A stretch of DNA of 14,466 nt from an uncultured Collinsella sp. (GTDB lineage Bacteria > Actinomycetota > Coriobacteriia > Coriobacteriales > Coriobacteriaceae): NCBI GenBank assembly GCA_905197385.1, contig CAJJYO010000017.1, forward strand, positions 1 through 14,466. Direction: 5' to 3'. Position 1 is the stretch's first letter. Each line of letters begins with the position of its first letter. The notes beneath the pieces are model-generated. The model searched no databases, was not told the origin of the DNA, and saw only the letters and a program-made list of their open reading frames with translations. This document shows, in pieces, positions 6,533 to 12,780 of this stretch. The translations under genes and the position numbers were made by a program.

Positions 6533-6814
6533 TCAGTCGTAGATTGTCGGAGCGGGCACGAGCTGCCAAGCCGTGCCTAGATGATTTACCCCAAGGACGT
6601 ACAGGTCAAGCTCCTCGTCGTAGAACACCGGCTCGCCCGTGTGCCCCATGACAAACGACGGGTCCTGTATGATGTACCACTGGAAAATCTCCTCCCATGG
6701 CGCCCAGTCCCCACTTACAAGCTCAAGCGGGCGTTTTGCCATCTCGTTTGCGAGCACCATGTTCCCGCACGTCTCGGCGAGGTCGGCGTAGGTCTTGATG
6801 CCGTAGTCACTCAT
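6533..6814 (-). CDS. Unknown small acidic protein
   Basis: 93 residues, rich in Trp, Tyr and acidic residues, no membrane segment or signal peptide. I do not recognise it. Visible pieces are MSDYGIKTYADLAETCGNMV at the N-terminus and a run of alternating hydrophobic residues near the C-terminus (PVFYDEELDLYVLGVNHLG), which looks like beta strands. The ATG overlaps the end of the upstream gene by 8 nt, and GGAGGGG lies 7 nt upstream, so the two are translationally coupled. A strong terminator follows. Accessory genes next to an origin in small elements often control copy number or resist phages, but nothing here shows which. Confidence 0.75.
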   Translation of the reverse strand: MSDYGIKTYADLAETCGNMVLANEMAKRPLELVSGDWAPWEEIFQWYIIQDPSFVMGHTGEPVFYDEELDLYVLGVNHLGTAWQLVPAPTIYD

Positions 6815-7160
6815 CGCTTTTCCCCTCCGCTTCCCGCTCCTCGATTCGCTTGAGACATTCAGCCACGCAGTAGCGCATGGTGCGCAGGGCCTCGCAGTCG
6901 ATGCTCTCCGCGAGCATGTCCCCGTCGAGGACGACCTCGCCCAGAGCGTTCACGAACCGCCACTCCATCACGTTGTCGATGCGCCTGAGCACGTCCTTCA
7001 GGGTGCCGCTGTCGCGCATGGGGGCGTTGCCGTCCACCTTCGCCATGCGCTCAAGCTCCTTGGCCTTCGCCGAGCAGATGCGGGCGGTGCGCCTGAGCAC
7101 CTGCGCCCTCCACATGGCCTCCTCCTGGGGGCTGCTGGGTTCAAGACGCTCCCTGTCCAT
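6807..7160 (-). CDS. Unknown small helical protein
   Basis: 117 charged residues, mainly predicted helix: an N-terminal stretch rich in Arg and Glu (residues 11-43, PQEEAMWRAQVLRRTARICS and onward), a short middle that could be a beta pair (WRFVNALGEVVLDGDML, 67-83), and a C-terminal helix ending in alternating Glu and Lys. No recognised domain. The start at 7160 is supported by AAGGAGGT 5 nt upstream. It is the first gene of a two-gene unit with the 93-residue protein, overlapping it by 8 nt. A GACGCC/GGCGTC hairpin (7195-7209) lies in its leader. Confidence 0.78.
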   Translation of the reverse strand: MDRERLEPSSPQEEAMWRAQVLRRTARICSAKAKELERMAKVDGNAPMRDSGTLKDVLRRIDNVMEWRFVNALGEVVLDGDMLAESIDCEALRTMRYCVAECLKRIEEREAEGKSDE

Positions 7161-7230
7161 CGTGTACCTCCTTATCTCCGTTTCAGAGGCACCCGACGCC
7201 GCAGGCGTCTTTCACGCATGCCCATCCAAA

Positions 7231-7395
7231 GCCCAGCGAAAGACCTTCGAAAGACCTCCGCAGGGGCTCTGTTCGGGCAGGGGCGCGAAATGGGCTCAGC
7301 ACAGCCCAGCGAAAGACCTTCGCAGGGGCTTTGTTCGGACAGGGGCGCGAAAAGGTCTCAGAACAGCCCACCGAAAGACCTCGAAAAGCCCTTCA
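7231..7395. repeat. Imperfect direct repeats in an intergenic gap
   Basis: Units beginning GCCCASCGAAAGACC start at 7231, 7304 and 7366 (73 and 62 bp apart). The first two run on through CAGGGGCTYTGTTCGG and CAGGGGCGCGAAA; the third stops early. The extra 11 bp of unit one is an inner duplication of AAAGACCTYCG. The 7161-7577 gap (417 bp) otherwise holds a leader with its ribosome site on the left and a terminator (7451-7492) on the right. No open frame across it looks coding. Confidence 0.75.
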
Positions 7396-7450
7396 AAGGC
7401 CGGTGCGCTGTTGCTGATCCTGTTTCGCGGTATTCCGGAGCATCTGGGCA

Positions 7451-7492
7451 AAAAACAAGGGGAGCACCCGTTATGCGGATGCTCCCCTTGTT
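7451..7492 (-). terminator. Terminator of the membrane-anchored protein gene
   Basis: AACAAGGGGAGCA (7454-7466) pairs perfectly with TGCTCCCCTTGTT (7480-7492), and CCG/CGG extends the stem past one mismatch. Read leftward, the stem ends in TTGTTTTTTG. It lies 86 nt after the stop of the 378-residue gene. Confidence 0.85.
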
Positions 7493-7577
7493 CGGGAAAC
7501 GGACACCTGCACGCGACCGAAAGGGAGCGCGCGGGTCTGTGAGGGCTATGCCCGAACACAGCACGTGCCGTGATGGG

Positions 7578-8714
7578 CTACTGGCGAGCACCACACGAAC
7601 TGCAATACACGTAGTCCACGTAGGTTTCGGTCTTGTTGGTACCGTGGTCTTCCTTGTGGGAACCAGTCTGGACAGTCTGGGTCTCGTAAACAGTTTCCAT
7701 ACGGTAGTTATCAGGCAAACCCTGCTTGATGAGTGCTACAGCGTGTGACTCGGCGTCGGCGTCGCTAGTAGTGGTATAGCCGTCGTAAGAGAAGATGTAT
7801 TTGGTACCGACAGCGACCTGCTGAGTACTGTAGTCTGGCACGTCGACCCAGTTGCTTACCCAGACATTGCGGGTGGCCGTGTGGTTCACCCAAGTGTGCG
7901 TGTGGGCAGGCTTGGAAGGCTGGCTGGACTGGGAGGGCTTGCTGGAAGCAGAACCAGCGTTCGAAGAACCGTTGTTGGAAGGCTGGGAACCAGCGTTGCT
8001 GTCGGCCTTGGCGTTGTTGTCATTCTTGGCAGACGGCGTCGTCTGTGCAGGCTTGTCGTTGACATCGACGTCCTTGTCGGCGTCAGTTGCCTCCTGCTTG
8101 GTCTTGTCGCTCGCGTTCGGGTTCTTGGCTACGTTGCCGTCGAGCTTATCGAGGATGCCAGTGCCCGCATCGCCCTTCAGGGTCTCGTCACCCTTCTTGA
8201 TGGCGTCCTTGGTCTTGTTGACGATGTCGGCGAGCATGTCATCGGTGACCTTGTCGGCGGGAATCTGCGCCATGGGGCAGTTGACGGCAGGTGCGGTCTT
8301 CGCGTCGGCGTCGACGGTGATGTCGACGGGAGCGCCCGTGTCGTAGATGTCGAACGCGGAACCGTCGGAGTTGACGGGGCTGACGAAGCTCACGGTGTAG
8401 TCGCCCTCGGCGAGTTCGACCGTGGAAGTGCCCTTGTTGCCTTCGGCATCAGGGGTCACCGCGTGGTAGAAGTCCACGTCGTTGCCCTCGATATGGGCGA
8501 TGGCGGGCGTGGAGTTCTCGTCCCAGCCGTGGTCGGCCGTGACGCTGAGGGTCACATCGACAGTTCTTGACTCCTGCTGTTCTGGTTGTTGCTCGGACGT
8601 TGCGAACGCTCCACTTGCCACGGCTATCGCAACAACGATCGCAACAACGATCGCAGCGGCTATCGCTGCGGCTTGGGGCTTATGCGAGCGCGCCCACTGG
8701 GATAATCCGTTCAT
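7578..8714 (-). CDS. Membrane-anchored extracellular protein, unknown role
   Basis: 378 residues. A short N-terminal tail with Arg/His/Lys is followed by one membrane span (about 16-37, AAIAAAIVVAIVVAIAVASG), which fits an uncleaved anchor with the rest outside. Residues 50-146 look like a beta-sandwich (TVDVTLSVTADHGWD, then ELAEGDYTVSFVSPV), similar to Ig-like/Cna-B surface modules. A helical acidic part (150-225) leads into a low-complexity Ser/Asn/Ala/Lys/Pro linker (225-270). The C-terminal domain starts HTHTWVNHTA and ends in CSSCGARQ, a single CxxC as seen in short C-terminal domains of some Firmicute and coriobacterial surface proteins. Ribosome site GGGGAT is upstream. It follows the 265-residue membrane protein gene by 63 nt in the same direction, so they probably share a transcript. 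Possible roles are surface exclusion or adhesion; none is shown. Confidence 0.85.
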   Translation of the reverse strand: MNGLSQWARSHKPQAAAIAAAIVVAIVVAIAVASGAFATSEQQPEQQESRTVDVTLSVTADHGWDENSTPAIAHIEGNDVDFYHAVTPDAEGNKGTSTVELAEGDYTVSFVSPVNSDGSAFDIYDTGAPVDITVDADAKTAPAVNCPMAQIPADKVTDDMLADIVNKTKDAIKKGDETLKGDAGTGILDKLDGNVAKNPNASDKTKQEATDADKDVDVNDKPAQTTPSAKNDNNAKADSNAGSQPSNNGSSNAGSASSKPSQSSQPSKPAHTHTWVNHTATRNVWVSNWVDVPDYSTQQVAVGTKYIFSYDGYTTTSDADAESHAVALIKQGLPDNYRMETVYETQTVQTGSHKEDHGTNKTETYVDYVYCSSCGARQ

Positions 8715-8777
8715 TATCCATCCCCTTTTCTTTCATGGTGGTTTCGAGTTGCCTCGTTATGTCAACCGCGTCATTAC

Positions 8778-9575
8778 TTAGCGCTTTCCCATCGCGCGAG
8801 CCATCCAGTCGAGGTTGCCGCTCGCACTGGCGGTGTTCGCGTTTATCTGCTGGGCCTGATTGAGAATCTGCCCCTGCATGAACAGGTTGCCTATTTGCAG
8901 CATGTTGCCGATGCGCTGCTGGTTGAGAATCTGCTGCTGGCCCGCTTCCATGCGGCGCTGGTGCATCTCGGTCTCGTAGAGGTTGACCATCTCCTGTACG
9001 GTGGTGGCGCGATGGTTGCGCACGGCAGCAAGGAAGAAATCCACGGCTTCGATGCTGTCGTAATCCATGGGGTACCACGGGGCGACCTGCGAAGCCCATT
9101 GCTGCTGTACGGCGAAAATCTCCTGCTTGGTTTGCTCGATGCTCTGGGCTAGGGCCTGGTTGTTGGCTTCAACTCGTTGGTTGCTTTGGTCAATCGCGGC
9201 ATTTCTCTGGGAGCGGCTTTTGTCCGCCGTCTTCGCTATGACCTTGTATAGAATCGCACCGATGATAGCTGAGACGATGAGGTTCACGATATTCCAGACC
9301 GCCAATTGAAGCTCCGTGCCTCCCATCGAGAAGAACGGAAGGGTAGGGAGATACGTTATCACCTTAAGTGGCGTGCTCGTGATAAGCGTGAACGCGATAA
9401 GGAAGCCCCCGATTGCATAGAGAACAGGGTGCCTTTTAGTCTTCTTTTCCGTCTTGGCGGCAAACTGAGTGGTGAGCTGGTTGATGCGTTGCTGAAGACT
9501 GACCACGCGGTGCATCAGGTTATGAGCGATTGTGATACCCGATAGCAGGTTTTCCTGCTCGTTCATTGGCGTCAT
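8778..9575 (-). CDS. Membrane protein with coiled coil, unknown role
   Basis: 265 residues. A helical, Gln-rich start (about 20-42) precedes two hydrophobic segments, about 50-67 (VLYAIGGFLIAFTLI) and 89-111 (QLAVWNIVNLIVSAIIGAILY), with a possible short third at 70-82. Residues 117-160 form a coiled-coil-like helix rich in Gln, Asn and Glu, then a Trp/Tyr-rich turn (WYPMDYDSIEAVDFFLAAV, 167-185), another helix, and a Gln/Asn/Met-rich tail. I do not recognise the family. AGGAGGT lies 6 nt upstream of the ATG at 9575; the in-frame ATG at 9566 is less likely. Its promoter region is shared, divergently, with the XRE gene, so it is a natural repressor target. Confidence 0.83.
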   Translation of the reverse strand: MTPMNEQENLLSGITIAHNLMHRVVSLQQRINQLTTQFAAKTEKKTKRHPVLYAIGGFLIAFTLITSTPLKVITYLPTLPFFSMGGTELQLAVWNIVNLIVSAIIGAILYKVIAKTADKSRSQRNAAIDQSNQRVEANNQALAQSIEQTKQEIFAVQQQWASQVAPWYPMDYDSIEAVDFFLAAVRNHRATTVQEMVNLYETEMHQRRMEAGQQQILNQQRIGNMLQIGNLFMQGQILNQAQQINANTASASGNLDWMARAMGKR

Positions 9576-9740
9576 CGCATTACCTCCTGTTTTTTTGACT
9601 CACTAACGCTCTCGCCTCGTTCGTAAGAATGAGGTCTCAAACATTAACTGCATGCATGAAATACAGCCTTTCCAGTTTATTATATTTGAGGCTAATCGCC
9701 CATACGATTCAAGGCAACTTGATTTTGACGGGCGGTTAAA
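9576..9740. promoter_or_regulatory. Divergent control region of the XRE gene and the membrane-protein operon
   Basis: 165 bp, AT-richer than its surroundings. TCAAG-GCAA-CTTGA (9709-9722) is a perfect 14-bp dyad ending 18 bp before the XRE start, a likely operator. A leftward TATAAT lies at 9688-9683, with no clear -35 box. A near-dyad CTCGTTC/GAATGAG (9616-9633) would fall in the leader of the leftward mRNA. Confidence 0.45.
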
Positions 9741-10076
9741 ATGAAATACTTCGACATAGGACAGCGCATCAGGCGTTACCGCAAAGCCTGCGGGCTGTCG
9801 CAGGAGGCGCTCGCGCAAAAAGTTGGAATATCGGTAACGCACATGAGCCACATCGAAACGGGCAACACCAAGCTGAGCTTGCCCGTGCTCGCAAAGATTG
9901 CAGAGGAGCTGTCGGTAGGCACCGACGCTTTGCTCAGTGACGCCCCAAAACCCGACAAGGCGAAGCTTTCCGCCGAGGTGCAAGAGATTCTTGATTCATT
10001 CGAGATTGACGAGTTGCCCGTTGCGGTTGAGGTGCTCCGAGCGCTCAGAGATAGCCTGGCGAAACGCAGGGTCTAA
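9741..10076 (+). CDS. XRE-family transcriptional regulator
   Basis: 111 residues with one lambda-repressor-like HTH domain (about 6-64). The HTH reads QEALAQKVGISVTHMSHIETG (21-41), preceded by IRRYRKACGLS and followed by LPVLAKIAEELSVGTDALL. A short helical tail (75-110) may dimerise. It lacks a LexA-type peptidase domain. No good ribosome site is visible before the ATG (GGGCGG is closest, 4 nt upstream), hinting at weak translation. It lies at the right end of the element, transcribed toward the tRNA, and faces the membrane-protein operon divergently. I infer that it represses that operon and perhaps excision or replication, as Stl-like or immunity repressors do in satellites. Confidence 0.92.
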   Translation: MKYFDIGQRIRRYRKACGLSQEALAQKVGISVTHMSHIETGNTKLSLPVLAKIAEELSVGTDALLSDAPKPDKAKLSAEVQEILDSFEIDELPVAVEVLRALRDSLAKRRV

Positions 10077-10085
10077 GGCTTTTTT

Positions 10086-10113
10086 CGCTCATACATATTA
10101 CCATACAGATTAC
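10086..10113. repeat. Right-end copy of the 28-bp repeat
   Basis: Identical over 28 bp to 1720-1747 and in the same orientation, 67 bp from the att core. It begins 9 bp after the XRE stop. In the circular form the two copies would flank attP on both sides, as arm-type integrase or excisionase sites do. A weak hairpin with one mismatch (CTTTGGGC/GCCCCAAG, 10113-10134) overlaps its end by one base. Confidence 0.7.
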
Positions 10114-10138
10114 TTTGGGCATTTTTGCCCCAAGGCAA

Positions 10139-10174
10139 CGAAAAAGCCCTGAACCGTTTTACCAGTTCAGGGCT
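10139..10174 (-). terminator. Element-borne terminator now serving tRNA-fMet
   Basis: AGCCCTGAAC (10145-10154) and GTTCAGGGCT (10165-10174) form a perfect 10-bp stem with a 10-nt loop. Read leftward it is followed by TTTTTCG. It starts 7 nt after the tRNA CCA end. It differs in sequence from the displaced host terminator at 1532-1559, so it came in with the element. From the other side it could also stop XRE transcription. Confidence 0.85.
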
Positions 10175-10180
10175 GAAATT

Positions 10181-10219
10181 TTGGTCGCGGGGGCAGGATT
10201 TGAACCTACGACCTCCGGG
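10181..10219 (-). repeat. attR: tRNA 3' end supplied by the element
   Basis: 39 bp identical to 1568-1606. It forms the last 38 nt of the intact tRNA plus one flanking T. The crossover therefore restored a full tRNA, and the fusion point lies in or 3' of the anticodon stem. Confidence 0.92.
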
Positions 10220-10258
10220 TTATGAGCCCGGCGAGCTACCAGACTGCTCCACCCCGCA
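10182..10258 (-). tRNA. Initiator tRNA-fMet (CAU)
   Basis: 77 nt with encoded CCA. Acceptor UGCGGGG pairs with CCCCGCG, leaving a weak U1-G72 contact. D arm GGAGCAG...GCUC, anticodon stem CCGGG/CCCGG with loop CUCAUAA, and T loop UUCAAAU are all regular. The three G-C pairs at the base of the anticodon stem and the lack of a strong 1-72 pair are initiator marks. Typical bacterial initiators have C1-A72, so U-G is a variant. Its 3' half is the integration target. Confidence 0.95.
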
Positions 10259-10289
10259 ATGTCTGGGCGCCTCATGTGCGCAAGAAAGA

Positions 10290-10318
10290 ATATTACGCGG
10301 GAGTTCGGTAAACGGCAA
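10290..10318 (-). promoter_or_regulatory. Promoter of tRNA-fMet
   Basis: On the minus strand TTGCCG (10318-10313) and TAATAT (10295-10290) are 17 bp apart. Transcription would start near 10283, about 25 nt before the mature tRNA 5' end. It lies in host DNA, so the tRNA keeps its promoter after integration. The rest of the gap to coaX (10259-10454) shows no gene; TATACAAT at 10411-10418 may be a -10 box for coaX. Confidence 0.65.
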
Positions 10319-10454
10319 GGAAAAACTCGTGGAGCATAATTCCTTCATATTTAAACCCCTCAGCCCCTATCACCGTAAACGAATCGCAGCCGAGTGCCGT
10401 CGGCGACGCGTATACAATGGTGCGCGTCCTTTTATGCCAACACTGGGAGTAGAC

Positions 10455-11228
10455 ATGCTGCTCGCTATCGATATGGGAAACACGCAGACGGCCATGGGCC
10501 TGTTTGACGGAGACGAGCTGGTGCAGTCGTGGCGCATGCCCACCGACCGCTCCTATACCGCCGACGAGATCCATGTGCGCCTGATGGGTTTCTTTAAGAT
10601 GTACGGCCTTTCGCTCGACGCGGTCGACGCGATCGCCTTTGCCGGCGTGGTGCCGCAGCTCTCGCGCGAATGGCACGCCGTGGCCGACCGCATTGCCGCG
10701 GACGCCATCGTCATCGGGCCGCAGACGGCCGCGGTGACCAAGCTGCGCGCGGCGCGTCCCCAAGCCGTAGGCGCCGATCGCGTCGCTAACGCCGTTGCGG
10801 CCGAAACTTTCTACGGCGCGCCGGCAATCGTGGTGGACTTTGGCACCGCGACCAATATCGACGTCATCGATGAGGACGGTTATTACATTGGCGGAGCGAT
10901 CGCGCCGGGCATTCGCATCTCCATGGACGCGCTTGCCGCCCGTGCCGCCAAGCTCGCCAGCGTGCCGCTCGAGGCGCCCGAGCACGCCATCGGCCGCGAT
11001 ACCGAGGAGTGCATCAAGGTCGGCGCCGTGATGGGCGCCGCCGCCATGGCCGAGGGCCTGGTCGCGCGCATGAAGCGCGAGCTGGGCCGCGAGGATGCCA
11101 CCGTTATCGCCACGGGCGGTCTCGCCGGCATCGTCGCCGATTCGACCGATGCCTTCGACGTGGTCGACGGACAGCTCACCATCAAGGGTATCTGCGAAAT
11201 CTACCGCCGCATGCAGGAGCTGGGATAG
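10455..11228 (+). CDS. coaX: Type III pantothenate kinase
   Basis: 257 residues. It phosphorylates pantothenate with ATP, the first step to coenzyme A. The ASKHA-fold motifs are in place: DMGNTQT (6-12) for phosphate binding, GADR (106-109) for pantothenate, DFGTATNIDVID (128-139) and GGAIAPGI (146-153); Asp128 is the likely catalytic base region. Length is normal for the family. Start at 10455 is favoured by GGGAG 6 nt upstream; an ATG seven codons earlier (10434) is possible. It is transcribed away from the tRNA. The biotin-ligase-like gene lies nearby on the other strand; in many bacteria birA and coaX are neighbours, and the ATPase with its repeats may have been inserted between them. Confidence 0.96.
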   Translation: MLLAIDMGNTQTAMGLFDGDELVQSWRMPTDRSYTADEIHVRLMGFFKMYGLSLDAVDAIAFAGVVPQLSREWHAVADRIAADAIVIGPQTAAVTKLRAARPQAVGADRVANAVAAETFYGAPAIVVDFGTATNIDVIDEDGYYIGGAIAPGIRISMDALAARAAKLASVPLEAPEHAIGRDTEECIKVGAVMGAAAMAEGLVARMKRELGREDATVIATGGLAGIVADSTDAFDVVDGQLTIKGICEIYRRMQELG

Positions 11229-11284
11229 AGCAGGGGCTTAAGTCGAGCACGAACGCGAGCGGCGAACTAGGCAACGCATCGGTC

Positions 11285-11325
11285 CTATTCCTCAAAATCG
11301 AAAATTTATCAGTTTTGAGGAATAG
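11285..11325 (-). repeat. 41-bp near-palindrome, copy 1
   Basis: CTATTCCTCAAAA (11285-11297) and TTTTGAGGAATAG (11313-11325) flank a loop that is itself nearly symmetric. It lies 8 bp past the stop of the ATPase gene. There is no T run, so it is not an ordinary terminator. The remainder of 11229-11333 shows nothing else. Confidence 0.88.
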
Positions 11326-11333
11326 GCTTTCTG

Positions 11334-12530
11334 CTACGCCTCGCCGCATAGCCACCTCGCCAGGTCCACGATCTGCACCCCATTGCGGTCCGTGGCCTCG
11401 TGATGCGTTCGGGCGAGAATCATCTTGGGGTACGCGTCGCCAATGCTCAGCAGTGGCGAAATCTCGCGTTCAAATGTCTTATCCGAGCTGATGTCGTCGC
11501 TCACCTGAATGTAGAGCTTCTCGCTTCGCTTGATTGCTATAAAGTCAATTTCCTTTTTATAGAGCACACCGACGTATACCTCGTATCCGCGGCGCAGCAG
11601 CTCGATGGCCACCATGTTCTCGTATACGCGTCCCCAATCCATATCACGTGTACCGAGCAGTGCGTATTTGAACGCGTGGTCTGCCAGGTAATATTTCTCG
11701 CCGCTCTTAAGGTATTTTTTGCCGCGAATGTCGTACCGACGAACTTTATAGAAGGCAAACGCATCGCACAGGTACCCCATGTACGTGCCGACCGTCTTGT
11801 TCGTAATCTTTAGCCCATCCGCATTTAATGCATCAGTAATGTTGCGTGCCGACGTAATGTTGGAAACGTTGTCCATCATGTAATCGGCAATGCGCAGCAG
11901 CGCCGATTCGTTTCTCACGTTATGCCGCTGCACGATATCCCTCACGATGAGCGTTTTAAAGACATTGGAGAGATATTGATAGCGCTGCTCCTGCAGTGGA
12001 TAAGGGTAAGAGCCGGACATACCGCCGGTTCTCGCGTACTCATCGAAGTCGCGGTCGACATCGCCCTCGTCGCCATAGAGACGATACTCCTCAAACGAGA
12101 ATGGGAAAACCTCGATCTCGAACGTACGCCCCGTAAAGAGCGTCGACAGATCGCTCGACAGCAAAAAGGCGTTCGATCCGGTAATGAAAATGTCGTACTG
12201 CTCGGATGCATGGAGGCTGTTGATCGCGCGTTCAAAGCCGTCGCACATCTGAACCTCATCGATAAGCAGGAAGTTTTGCTTGTCGGACGCTCGATGCTCT
12301 TTTACATAGGCGAGCAGGGCATGATATTCGAGCAGGTCCTCGAACTCGTCAAGGTTGTAATTGATATGGATGACATTCGAATTGGACAGATTTGCCTCCA
12401 CGTAATCGCGGAGGGCCTCGAGCAATTTTGACTTACCGCCACGGCGAATGCCCGTTATGACCTTGATGTCCGGCACGCCAATAAGGCTCGTCAACATGTC
12501 CATGTATGACGTTCTATTGATGAGTTTCAT
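11334..12530 (-). CDS. AAA_14/DUF4143 ATP-binding protein
   Basis: 398 residues of the ATPase family with an N-terminal AAA_14 domain and C-terminal DUF4143. Walker A is GIRRGGKS (27-34), Walker B FLLIDEVQ (87-94, Asp91/Glu92), and TGSNAFLLS (117-125) is the sensor-like segment. The C-terminal part resembles a PD-(D/E)xK nuclease fold: ENMVAIELLRRGY (304-316), EIDF (327-330) and YIQV (340-343), the last with Gln where active nucleases have Glu and no Lys after it, so cutting is doubtful. The cellular role of this common family is not settled. GGAGG lies 6 nt upstream of the ATG. GC content is clearly lower than its neighbours, and 41-bp repeats flank it on both sides, which points to horizontal arrival. 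Confidence 0.93.
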   Translation of the reverse strand: MKLINRTSYMDMLTSLIGVPDIKVITGIRRGGKSKLLEALRDYVEANLSNSNVIHINYNLDEFEDLLEYHALLAYVKEHRASDKQNFLLIDEVQMCDGFERAINSLHASEQYDIFITGSNAFLLSSDLSTLFTGRTFEIEVFPFSFEEYRLYGDEGDVDRDFDEYARTGGMSGSYPYPLQEQRYQYLSNVFKTLIVRDIVQRHNVRNESALLRIADYMMDNVSNITSARNITDALNADGLKITNKTVGTYMGYLCDAFAFYKVRRYDIRGKKYLKSGEKYYLADHAFKYALLGTRDMDWGRVYENMVAIELLRRGYEVYVGVLYKKEIDFIAIKRSEKLYIQVSDDISSDKTFEREISPLLSIGDAYPKMILARTHHEATDRNGVQIVDLARWLCGEA

Positions 12531-12556
12531 TGGCGCCTCCCTGCGGTCTTTTATCG

Positions 12557-12597
12557 CTATTCCTCAAAAACGAAAATTTTTCAGTTTCGAGGAATAG
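12557..12597 (-). repeat. 41-bp near-palindrome, copy 2
   Basis: Same length and orientation as copies 1 and 3, with TTTCGAGG in place of TTTTGAGG in the right arm. It lies 26 bp before the ATPase start codon and so probably falls in its 5' leader or promoter. Confidence 0.88.
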
Positions 12598-12642
12598 GCT
12601 CTGCAACGAATATACCTCGCAAAAGCCCGAGCTGGCTTAATT

Positions 12643-12683
12643 CTATTCCTCAAAATCGAAAAATTTTCAGTTTTGAGGAATAG
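12643..12683 (-). repeat. 41-bp near-palindrome, copy 3
   Basis: 86 bp from copy 2, start to start, in the same orientation. Its inner part, GAAAAATTTTC, is fully symmetric, so the whole 41 bp is a palindrome apart from one internal wobble and one mismatch (TC against AG) that recur in copy 1. The 12531-12780 gap otherwise holds only a terminator. Confidence 0.88.
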
Positions 12684-12708
12684 GTCCGAGGTGCTACCCC
12701 GCAGTCAC

Positions 12709-12743
12709 GCAAAGCCCTCCCCGGCACAGGCCGAGGAGGGTCT
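12709..12743. terminator. Probable bidirectional terminator after the biotin-ligase-like gene
   Basis: CCCTCC (12715-12720) pairs with GGAGGG (12735-12740), extended inside by CGG/CCG past one mismatch and outside by AAG/CTT past another. T-runs on both sides are short. It lies about 40 nt past the stop of the gene at 12781. Confidence 0.55.
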
Positions 12744-12780
12744 TGTTGTCATGTCTATCTTTGGGCGCGAACGCCCCGCG

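Larger units (their letters stand above)
1568..10219. mobile_element. Integrative element in the 3' end of tRNA-fMet (about 8.6 kb)
   Basis: The outer limits are a 39-bp exact direct repeat of the tRNA 3' end (1568-1606 and 10181-10219). Inside lie a tyrosine integrase next to the left end, an excisionase, a D5/P4-type helicase, an origin-like hairpin region, two small unknown genes, two membrane-protein genes and an XRE regulator. The rightmost copy belongs to the intact tRNA, so the tRNA 5' part is host DNA and the last 39 bp came with the element. No virion, terminase, relaxase or secretion genes are present. The layout recalls phage satellites and small integrative mobilizable elements. 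Base composition is close to the host's, suggesting long residence in related hosts. Confidence 0.88.

Noticed and set aside
8680..8733. 18-codon peptide overlapping the start of the 378-residue gene
   Set aside because: It has an ATG but no ribosome site, and it is the tail of a longer out-of-frame shadow.
11285..11325. Rho-independent terminator of the ATPase gene
   Set aside because: The stem is strong but no T run follows, and the same sequence also lies upstream of the gene.
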